This document shows positions 1 to 5,223 of a DNA stretch of 5,223 nucleotides, piece after piece. Source of the DNA: QHXQ01 sp036389375 (GTDB lineage: Bacteria > Acidobacteriota > Blastocatellia > Pyrinomonadales > Pyrinomonadaceae); assembly GCA_036389375.1 (NCBI GenBank), contig DASVQA010000204.1:1-5223 (forward strand), written 5' to 3'. The notes below the pieces were generated by a model. The model saw only the letters and a list, made by a program, of their open reading frames with translations. It was not told the DNA's origin and did not search any database. How positions within the stretch are numbered: the first letter of the stretch is position 1; every line of letters begins with the position of its first letter. The position numbers and the translations under genes were made by a program.

Positions 1-1089
1 AAAGACCTGAGCAAGTTGCTGGCCGACGCAGCGCCCGGCGCGCGTGTCGAGATAAACGGAAGTTGGCAAACCTTAGGCGCGGGCCCGGCCGCGCATGAGT
101 CCATCGCACCGCGCACATTGAAGCAGGCGACGGACACACCCAAACGGAGCGCGGGAAATGCGCCGCAAGCAGAGTTCTTTTCTGCTCCACAGTTTGCGTC
201 CGTGCGTTTTGCGCCTGTCGCAGCAGCGCGGCCTGTAAAAACGCCGGCCGCGCGGGCGCAGCCGGCCGCGCCGATCCGCACGACTTCGCCGGGCCTGACC
301 GTCTATCAGGGTGGCGCGCTGACGCCGCGCCTCTACTTTGTCCACCAGCAACTCGGCAACCTAGACGTGACGCGGCAGATACTGGACGTGAGCATCTCCT
401 ACACGCCATCGCCCCGCCTGCAACTCGAAATTGAAGCACCTCTAGCGCGGACTGCCTTTGCTGACGGAGTCGCTGCCGGGTCGGATACGGGCTTGGGCAA
501 CGTCATGCTGTGGAGCAAGTATCGCTTTTACCGGACGGTGAAGACCTACGGGGATCGGCAGGCGGCCGTCAGGTTCGGCTTAGAGTTGCCGACAGGAAAA
601 ACGCGCGCCCCGACCGAGACGCAAATCAGTGCCCCGGCTTTCGTCCGACAACAACTCACACCGATCAACGGCGGGCTTGCGCCGCATTTCGATGTGGCCT
701 TCTCACAAGCGGGCGGCCGGTTCATCTTCGGCGGCAACGCCGAGGGCATCCTGCGGACTGAGCGCGCGGGCTATCGTTTGGGCCACGAACTGCGCGTCAA
801 CACTGATCTCGAATACGTGCTGCTGCCGCGCGACTACCAGACGCCGGGGCACGAACTGTTTGCCATTCTGGAAACCAACTTTGTGCAGCGCGGGCGCGGG
901 CGCTTGAGCGGCACGGTCGTGGATGGCAGTAAATCAACCGAATACTATCTTGCGCCGGGGCTGCAATATGCGGCCGAGCCAAGATTCGTCGTCGAGGGCA
1001 GCGTGCAAATCCCCGTCATACGCAACACGGGGGCGCTGTTGCTGCGCACAGACGTGAGCGTGCTGCTGGGCGTCAAGTATCTGTTTTAA
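1..1089 (+). CDS. Outer-membrane beta-barrel protein, MetA-degradation/'transporter'-like family (5' end outside window)
   Basis: The frame is open from base 1 to the TAA at 1087-1089, giving 362 visible residues; the true start lies upstream, and the TTG at 16 is probably internal. The first ~25 residues (LSKLLADAAPGARVEING) look like the end of a small folded domain I cannot name. About 70 Ala/Pro/Arg-rich residues follow, without secondary-structure character, like a linker. From about residue 100 the sequence alternates hydrophobic and polar residues, with aromatic girdle residues, as in transmembrane beta strands. GLGNVMLWSKYRFYR (residues 164-178) and ELPTGKT (nt 583-603) match the pattern of the Phenol_MetA_deg-type barrel family. 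The protein ends in a strand with terminal Phe (LLGVKYLF), the classic signal for BAM-dependent outer-membrane insertion. No cysteine is visible. Substrate is unknown; 'transporter' is a family label. The barrel call is fairly sure, family assignment moderate. Confidence 0.8.
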   Translation, partial: KDLSKLLADAAPGARVEINGSWQTLGAGPAAHESIAPRTLKQATDTPKRSAGNAPQAEFFSAPQFASVRFAPVAAARPVKTPAARAQPAAPIRTTSPGLTVYQGGALTPRLYFVHQQLGNLDVTRQILDVSISYTPSPRLQLEIEAPLARTAFADGVAAGSDTGLGNVMLWSKYRFYRTVKTYGDRQAAVRFGLELPTGKTRAPTETQISAPAFVRQQLTPINGGLAPHFDVAFSQAGGRFIFGGNAEGILRTERAGYRLGHELRVNTDLEYVLLPRDYQTPGHELFAILETNFVQRGRGRLSGTVVDGSKSTEYYLAPGLQYAAEPRFVVEGSVQIPVIRNTGALLLRTDVSVLLGVKYLF

Positions 1090-1095
1090 GGTGAG
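1088..1095 (+). promoter_or_regulatory. Ribosome binding site of the thioredoxin gene, overlapping the upstream stop codon
   Basis: AAGGTGAG begins inside the TAA stop of the barrel gene and leaves 7 bases between AAGG and the ATG at 1099. It supports the 1099 start. Because the site sits on the preceding stop codon, ribosomes ending the upstream gene could reinitiate here, which fits translational coupling. Confidence 0.6.
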
Positions 1096-1098
1096 CAG

Positions 1099-1575
1099 AT
1101 GGCGCGCATCATTGGTCTGACACTTTTACTGCTGCTTGCGCCCATAGCTACTGTCGCGCAGGGGACGAAAGCGCCCGCGTGGGCTCTGCGTGATACGCGT
1201 GGGCGCATAGTGCGCCTTAGCGACTACAAGGGTAAGGTCGTGCTGCTGAATTTCTGGGCGACGTGGTGTCCGCCATGCCGCGCCGAAATCCCGGAACTCA
1301 CCAAATGGCAACGCCAGTATGAAAGTTCCGGCTTACGAATAATCGGGATCACTTATCCGCCCACCATGCGTGCGACGGTGCGCCGGTTCATGCGCCGCGC
1401 CAAAATTAATTACCCCGTCGTGTTCGGCGCTAAAGCGACCAAAGCCCTCTTTGATCCGGGTGAAGCATTGCCGCTCAGCGTGATCATTGACCGTGCGGGC
1501 AACGTGCGCGAAGTGATTCAAGGGATCGTGTTCCCGGAAGAGTTCGAGCAGAAGGTTAAACCACTGCTCAAATAA
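1099..1575 (+). CDS. TlpA/ResA-like periplasmic thiol-disulfide oxidoreductase
   Basis: This 158-residue protein has a signal peptide (residues 1-20: basic MAR, then a Leu-rich core, with likely cleavage after TVA before Gln21) and then one thioredoxin fold. The segment APAWALRDTRGRIVRLSDYKG is the usual TlpA/AhpC-TSA entry. LNFWATWCPPC places the redox pair at Cys57 and Cys60, and Pro125 in ALPLSVIID is the expected cis-proline opposite the active site. There is no lipobox cysteine, so it is probably soluble or held by an uncleaved signal anchor. Cys57 and Cys60 are the only cysteines. In the known family such proteins mostly reduce disulfides, for example of apocytochromes c or copper-site proteins, using electrons from a DsbD/CcdA-type membrane protein; neither substrate nor reductant is in view. 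The gene begins 9 bases after the barrel gene and is probably co-transcribed with it. Family call is secure; substrate unknown. Confidence 0.93.
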   Translation: MARIIGLTLLLLLAPIATVAQGTKAPAWALRDTRGRIVRLSDYKGKVVLLNFWATWCPPCRAEIPELTKWQRQYESSGLRIIGITYPPTMRATVRRFMRRAKINYPVVFGAKATKALFDPGEALPLSVIIDRAGNVREVIQGIVFPEEFEQKVKPLLK

Positions 1576-1588
1576 CCGCAGCCTGCGG
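1576..1588 (+). terminator. Weak hairpin directly after the thioredoxin gene
   Basis: CCGCA (1576-1580), a 3-base loop GCC and TGCGG (1584-1588) form a five-pair GC-rich stem beginning right after the stop codon. No T-run follows, so it is not a standard intrinsic terminator. It may be a 3' end stabiliser, part of a factor-dependent terminator, or chance in GC-rich DNA. Confidence 0.22.
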
Positions 1589-1618
1589 GTGCGGGAGAAC
1601 TCTTTGCAAGTAGCTTCG

Positions 1619-1624
1619 TATAAT
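1619..1624 (+). promoter_or_regulatory. Candidate sigma-70-type -10 box for the propeller gene
   Basis: TATAAT is a perfect consensus -10 hexamer in an AT-richer patch of otherwise GC-rich DNA, in the intergenic space in front of the large gene. No good -35 lies 16-18 bases upstream (at 17 bases the hexamer is AGAACT), and there is no TGn extension. If used, transcription would begin near 1631 and leave a leader of about 187 bases before the ATG at 1818. An activator-dependent promoter is possible. Confidence 0.4.
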
Positions 1625-1803
1625 GTTAGTTTTTGTTGCACCGTCTCGGTTGTCACGTCGTATTTGCATCCTGAAGACAAGTCCGGTCATGCGCCTTACG
1701 CGGCCCACGCGCGCGTTGTGTGGTCTTACAAGTGCGGCCCGGCCTACCATCGCTGCAAATGAGCGTGCCGGCAGTAGAGGCCTTGAACCCGCCAGCATAA
1801 AAC

Positions 1804-1808
1804 AGGAG
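1804..1808 (+). promoter_or_regulatory. Ribosome binding site deciding the propeller-gene start
   Basis: AGGAG lies 9 bases before the ATG at 1818, a good Shine-Dalgarno match and spacing. The in-frame ATGs at 1623 and 1689 have no comparable site, and the residues after 1818 form a standard signal peptide. Together these favour 1818 as the start. Confidence 0.75.
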
Positions 1809-1817
1809 TTGAGTTGC

Positions 1818-4800
1818 ATGAGATTAAGCCGCCAGCACTTTTCATTGTCGTTGACCGCGTTACTGTCCGTCGTGCTGCTTTGGACGAGCAGCGCCCTGCC
1901 CGTGCGCGCGCAGGAGGAGAAGCGCGCCGAGAAGGAAGCCGTCGAGAAGACGAAGAAGGAAGAGGGGCAGAAGTCGGAAACCGATCAGCCCAAGCAGGAA
2001 GGGCAGCAGCAGACGAAGGCCACAGAGGCGAAGAAGCCTGAAGAGGCCAAGAAACCGGACGAGCCGAAGAAGCCGGAACCGATGTCCGCGCCGACGTTCG
2101 CCGGTTTGCGCCTGCGCTCAATCGGGCCGGCGTTTACGTCGGGGCGCGTCATCGGCTTCGCGGTCGATCCCAAAGAGCATAGCCGTTATTACGTCGCGTC
2201 GGCTTCGGGCGGCGTGTGGAAGACGGAGAACGGCGGCACGACCTTTCGGCCCATCTTCGACGGCGAAGGCTCTTATTCCATCGGCTACATCACGCTCGAT
2301 CCGAAGAACCCGCTCACGGTCTGGGTCGGCACGGGCGAGAACAACTCGCAGCGCAGCGTCTCTTACGGCGACGGCGTCTATAAATCGGAAGACGGTGGCA
2401 AGACGTGGAAGAACATGGGGCTGAAAGGCTCGGAGCACATCGGGCGCATTGCGCTCGACCCGCGCGATGCGAACACGGTCTACGTCGCCGCGCAGGGGCC
2501 GCTCTGGGGGCCGGGCAAAGATCGCGGCCTCTTTAAGACGACCGACGGCGGGAAGACGTGGAAGAACATTCTCAACATCAGCGAGAACACGGGCGTGACC
2601 GACGTGATCATCGACCCGCAGAACCCCGACACCGTCTATGCCGCCGCCTATCAGCGTCGCCGGCATTACTGGACGCTCATTAACGGCGGGCCGGAAAGCG
2701 CGCTCTATAAATCAAACGACGGCGGCACGACATGGAAGAAACTCCGGGCCGGGCTGCCGACAACTGAGTTGGGGCGCATTGGGCTGACGATCTCGCCGGT
2801 CGATCCGAACGTGCTCTACGCCACCGTCGAGGCGGCGGACAAGCGCGGCGGCATCTTTCGTTCGACCGACCGGGGCGAGAGTTGGGAGCGGCGCAACGAA
2901 TTCGATCAGACAGCGATGTACTACGCGCACATCGTCGCCGATCCGAAGGACGTGGATCGCATCTACGTGATGAACGTGCTGATCATGGTCTCGGACGACG
3001 CGGGGCGCACGCTCCGGCCATTGGGTGAACGCTCGAAGCACGTGGACAATCACGAAATCTGGATCGATCCGGACAACACGAACCATTATCTCGTCGGTTG
3101 CGACGGCGGCGTCTATGAGAGTTGGGACAGGGGCGCGAACTGGGATTTCAAACAGAACCTGCCGGTCACGCAGTTCTACGACGTGACGACCGACAACGAT
3201 ACGCCCTTCTACAACGTCTACGGCGGCGCGCAGGACAACTTCAACATCGGTGGCCCTTCGCGCACGCGCAACGCCAACGGCATCGTCAACGCCGATTGGT
3301 TCGTCACGCTCGGCGGCGACGGTTTCCGCACGCAGGTTGATCCGACCGACCCGAATACGATCTACACCGAATACCAGAACGGCGCGCTCTCGCGCTTCGA
3401 CCGCCGGACGGGCGAGCGCATGGGCATCCAGCCCGAAGTCGGGCGCGGCGAAGACCCGCTCCGTTGGAACTGGGATTCGCCCTTCATCATCAGCCCGCAC
3501 GCGCACACGCGCCTCTACTTTGCCGCCGACAAACTGTTTCGCTCCGACGACAGGGGCGACAGTTGGCAACTCATCAGCGGTTCGCTCACGCGCGGTCTCA
3601 ATCGCAACACGCTGCCAGTCATGGGGCGCATCTGGAGCGCCGACGCGGTTGCGCGCCACGCTTCGACGGCCTTTTACGGCAACTCTTCGGCGCTCGCCGA
3701 GTCGCCAAAAAAAGAGGGGCTGATCTACGTCGGCACGGACGACGGTTTGATCAGCGTGACCGAGGACGGCGGCAAGAACTGGCGCCGGCTCGACACCTTC
3801 CCCGGCATCCCGGCACAGGCTTACGTCAGTCGTCTGATTGCCTCGAACCACGACGCGAACACGGTCTATGCAGGGTTTGATAATCACCAGAACGAGGATT
3901 TCAAACCGTACCTCTTAAAGAGCACGGATGCGGGGCGGACGTGGACTTCGATTGTCGCGAACCTGCCGGAGAACGGCCCCGTGCTGGCACTCGCGGAAGA
4001 TCACGTCAATCCGAACCTGCTTTTTGTCGGCACGGAGTTCGGCCTGTGGTTCTCGCTCGACGGCGGGCGAAAGTGGGTGCAGTTGAAGGGCGGGCTGCCG
4101 ACCATCGCCGTGCATGACATCGCCATTCAGCAGCGCGAGAACGATCTGGTCGTCGGCACGTTCGGGCGCGGCATCTACATACTCGACAATTACACACCGC
4201 TCCGGCAGTTGAAACCTGAGATGCTCACGCAGGAAGCGCAACTCTTTCCCGTCAAGCAGGCGCTCATGTACATACAGGCGCAGCCGCTCGGCGGCAACGG
4301 CAAGAGTTTTCAGGGCGAGTCTTTCTTCACGGCCGACAATCCGGCCTACGGCGCGACCTTCACTTACTATCTGAAGGAAGCCTACAAGACCCGTAAGCAG
4401 TTGCGGCAGGAGGCGGAGAAGGAAGCGGAGAAGCGCAAGGAAGCGCCCGCGCAGCCGACCGCCGAACAGTTGCGCGCGGAGGAAGAAGAGGAAGCGCCGG
4501 CCATCATCTTCACCATCACGGACGGCGAGGGCAACATCGTGCGGCGTCTGACCGGGCCACCGACCGCAGGCTTCCAACGCGTCAACTGGGATTTGCGCTA
4601 TCCGCCGGCCGTCGTCGCAGCCCCGCCCGCAGGCGGCGGTGAAGAGGGCGGCGCGGGTGGCGGTGGTGGCGGCGGCGGGCAAGGCCCTTCAGGCTCGCTC
4701 GTCCTGCCGGGCACGTACAAGGTGACGATGGCGAAGCGCGTGGGCGGCGTCATCACGCAACTTTCTGCGCCGCAGCAGTTCGAGGTGATGACGGAAGCGC

Positions 4801-5223
4801 GCGAGGGCACGAGCACGGCCGACCGCGCCGCGCTGGTCGAGTTCCAACGCAAGGTCACGCGGCTGCAACGCGCCGTGACGGGCGCGCTCTCGACGGCCGA
4901 CGCTTTGAAGCCGCGCTTCGCCGCCATCAAGCGCGCCCTGCTGAACACGCCCGACCCCGGCAACAAGATGATCAACGAAGCGACGCGGCTTGACGAGCGC
5001 ACGGGCGAGATACTGCGGCAACTGCGCGGCGACACGCTCTTGCGCGCGCGCAACGAGAACACGCCGCCCGCGATTGCGGATCGCGTCTTCTCCATCATCG
5101 GCGACCAGAGCGCCTCGCTCGCGCGCCCGACGCGCACGCAGGAGCAGCAATATCGCTTAGCCGCAGAGGATTTCGCGGGCGTGCTCGCACAACTGCACCA
5201 GCTTGTTGATGTCGATCTCAAGA
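1818..5223 (+). CDS. Exported VPS10/sortilin-like BNR (Asp-box) beta-propeller protein (3' end outside window)
   Basis: One frame of 1,135 codons, without a stop to the window edge. Residues 1-31 are a signal peptide (core SLTALLSVVLLW, likely cleavage after VRA). Residues 32-89 are a Lys/Glu/Gln/Pro-rich tether. Residues 95-790 form the propeller region: eleven Asp-boxes of the S-x-D-x-G-x-x-W type start at residues 135, 189, 240, 298, 348, 391, 434, 575, 647, 701 and 745. The family stretch YGGAQDN (468-474), GGDGF (499-503), TEYQNG (517-522) and IISPHAHTRLYF (557-568) lies in the gap between boxes seven and eight. FGRGIYILD (782-790) closes the propeller. An Ig-like segment follows (FFTADNPAYGATFTYYLK, then GNIVRRLTGPPTAGFQRVNWDLRYP), split by a charged insert at about 855-893, then a Gly linker (936-960), a second strand-rich piece (LPGTYKVTM) and a helical C-terminus. 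The single cysteine (428) rules out the ten-cysteine module of eukaryotic sortilins. Family members are annotated as glycosyl hydrolases only from the repeats; I see no proven catalytic centre. A binding or scaffolding role in the envelope or outside the cell is plausible. Some tens of residues are probably missing. Confidence 0.92.
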   Translation, partial: MRLSRQHFSLSLTALLSVVLLWTSSALPVRAQEEKRAEKEAVEKTKKEEGQKSETDQPKQEGQQQTKATEAKKPEEAKKPDEPKKPEPMSAPTFAGLRLRSIGPAFTSGRVIGFAVDPKEHSRYYVASASGGVWKTENGGTTFRPIFDGEGSYSIGYITLDPKNPLTVWVGTGENNSQRSVSYGDGVYKSEDGGKTWKNMGLKGSEHIGRIALDPRDANTVYVAAQGPLWGPGKDRGLFKTTDGGKTWKNILNISENTGVTDVIIDPQNPDTVYAAAYQRRRHYWTLINGGPESALYKSNDGGTTWKKLRAGLPTTELGRIGLTISPVDPNVLYATVEAADKRGGIFRSTDRGESWERRNEFDQTAMYYAHIVADPKDVDRIYVMNVLIMVSDDAGRTLRPLGERSKHVDNHEIWIDPDNTNHYLVGCDGGVYESWDRGANWDFKQNLPVTQFYDVTTDNDTPFYNVYGGAQDNFNIGGPSRTRNANGIVNADWFVTLGGDGFRTQVDPTDPNTIYTEYQNGALSRFDRRTGERMGIQPEVGRGEDPLRWNWDSPFIISPHAHTRLYFAADKLFRSDDRGDSWQLISGSLTRGLNRNTLPVMGRIWSADAVARHASTAFYGNSSALAESPKKEGLIYVGTDDGLISVTEDGGKNWRRLDTFPGIPAQAYVSRLIASNHDANTVYAGFDNHQNEDFKPYLLKSTDAGRTWTSIVANLPENGPVLALAEDHVNPNLLFVGTEFGLWFSLDGGRKWVQLKGGLPTIAVHDIAIQQRENDLVVGTFGRGIYILDNYTPLRQLKPEMLTQEAQLFPVKQALMYIQAQPLGGNGKSFQGESFFTADNPAYGATFTYYLKEAYKTRKQLRQEAEKEAEKRKEAPAQPTAEQLRAEEEEEAPAIIFTITDGEGNIVRRLTGPPTAGFQRVNWDLRYPPAVVAAPPAGGGEEGGAGGGGGGGGQGPSGSLVLPGTYKVTMAKRVGGVITQLSAPQQFEVMTEAREGTSTADRAALVEFQRKVTRLQRAVTGALSTADALKPRFAAIKRALLNTPDPGNKMINEATRLDERTGEILRQLRGDTLLRARNENTPPAIADRVFSIIGDQSASLARPTRTQEQQYRLAAEDFAGVLAQLHQLVDVDLK
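1911..2084 (+). repeat. Lys/Glu/Pro-rich low-complexity tether with a six-residue KKP period
   Basis: Residues 32-89 of the propeller protein are almost entirely Lys, Glu, Gln, Pro, Ala, Asp and Thr. KKP recurs at residues 72-74, 78-80 and 84-86, a six-residue period (18 bases) built from GCC/GAG/AAG/CCG-type codons. The segment lies between the signal peptide and the first propeller strand and should be extended and disordered. Confidence 0.8.
2391..2569 (+). repeat. Near-identical direct DNA repeats in successive propeller blades
   Basis: Positions 2391-2416 and 2544-2569 are 26-base units that differ at only two bases, both synonymous; each encodes DGGKTWKN and the first bases of the next codon. 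They are 153 bases (51 residues) apart, one propeller blade. Conservation at DNA level suggests a fairly recent blade duplication or strong codon preference on a conserved Asp-box. Confidence 0.75.
4623..4697 (+). repeat. Gly-rich linker with a run of eight glycine codons
   Basis: Residues 936-960 of the propeller protein are a Pro/Ala/Gly/Glu low-complexity linker. It includes eight glycines in a row at nt 4656-4679, spelled with mixed GGT, GGC and GGG codons. It sits between the WDLRYPP motif and LVLPGTYKV, where it probably forms a flexible loop between strands of one C-terminal domain. On the other strand it reads as poly-proline, which only reflects the same low-complexity DNA. Confidence 0.85.

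Larger units (their letters stand above)
1576..1817. other. Intergenic region between the thioredoxin gene and the propeller gene
   Basis: These 242 bases hold a weak hairpin (1576-1588), a TATAAT box in a locally AT-richer patch (about 1598-1640) and a ribosome binding site (1804-1808). The frame of the downstream gene is open backwards to a TAG at 1611-1613, with in-frame ATGs at 1623 and 1689, but the translation reads as mixed basic sequence with no recognisable domain or signal peptide. Antisense reading frames here also show nothing recognisable. I see no tRNA, riboswitch or repeat. Confidence 0.6.

Noticed and set aside
16..18. TTG at 16 as the start codon of the barrel gene
   Set aside because: The frame is open to the left edge, no signal peptide follows this TTG, and an outer-membrane protein needs one; the real start is upstream.
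1783..1801. TTGAAC (1783-1788) and CATAAA (1796-1801) as a promoter close to the propeller gene
   Set aside because: The spacing is only 7 bases, far too short for a -35/-10 pair, and the -10 match is weak.
1333..1819. - strand frames spanning the thioredoxin gene end and the intergenic region (1333-1680, 1568-1819)
   Set aside because: Overlapping shadows with no recognisable protein features; the first is largely antisense to the well-supported thioredoxin gene.
2031..2081. The KKP repeat as a CRISPR-like or tandem DNA array
   Set aside because: Only three short imperfect units, inside a coding frame and explained by amino-acid periodicity; no spacers.
2118..2666. 182-codon - strand open frame
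   Set aside because: Antisense to the N-terminal propeller blades; its apparent repeats mirror the Asp-box blades.
2712..3887. 391-codon open frame on the - strand inside the propeller gene
   Set aside because: It is antisense to a frame with clear repeats and family motifs. The translation is Arg/Val/Asp-rich with no domain, as expected from the mirror of GC-rich codons such as GAC, GGC and CGC.
3915..5221. Several long - strand open frames (3915-4682, 4598-5221, 4689-5150), one with a poly-proline run
   Set aside because: All are antisense shadows of the propeller gene. The poly-proline is the complement of the poly-glycine codons, and no coherent domain is seen.

Overview
The window holds three co-directional protein genes on the + strand and no RNA gene, mobile element or CRISPR array that I can see. 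Base composition is GC-rich, and the genes are Gram-negative in style: an outer-membrane beta-barrel protein, a periplasmic thioredoxin and a large exported beta-propeller protein. The third gene belongs to a family of roughly 1,000-1,150-residue 'VPS10/sortilin-like' BNR-repeat proteins that is expanded in Acidobacteriota and some neighbouring phyla. My best guess for the source is therefore a soil-type acidobacterium (Blastocatellia-like). This is an inference from family knowledge, not a proof.

Layout. Positions 1-1089 are the 3' part of a gene whose start lies left of the window. Its product has an Ala/Pro-rich N-terminal stretch followed by a predicted outer-membrane barrel ending in phenylalanine. 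Nine bases after its stop, 1099-1575 encodes a small exported TlpA/ResA-type thiol-disulfide protein with a WCPPC active site; the two very probably form one transcription unit. Positions 1576-1817 are intergenic, with a weak hairpin just after the stop, a perfect TATAAT box at 1619-1624 and a good ribosome binding site at 1804-1808. From 1818 to the right edge runs one uninterrupted reading frame of 1,135 codons, open at the window end. It encodes a signal peptide, a Lys/Glu/Pro-rich tether, a propeller region with eleven recognisable Asp-boxes, and C-terminal domains interrupted by a charged segment and a poly-glycine linker. Comparison with family members suggests only a few dozen residues are missing.

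Functionally, the first two genes look like an envelope pair (barrel plus periplasmic redox protein), although neither the visible barrel sequence nor the third protein has the cysteines that would make it an obvious substrate of the thioredoxin. The third gene appears to be a separate unit. Its enzymatic activity is unknown, and the 'glycosyl hydrolase' label often attached to this family rests on the Asp-box repeats only.

I found no convincing previously undescribed system. The points most worth a second look are the periodic Lys/Lys/Pro tether, the start-site ambiguity and uneven Asp-box spacing of the large protein, and the barrel-thioredoxin pairing.
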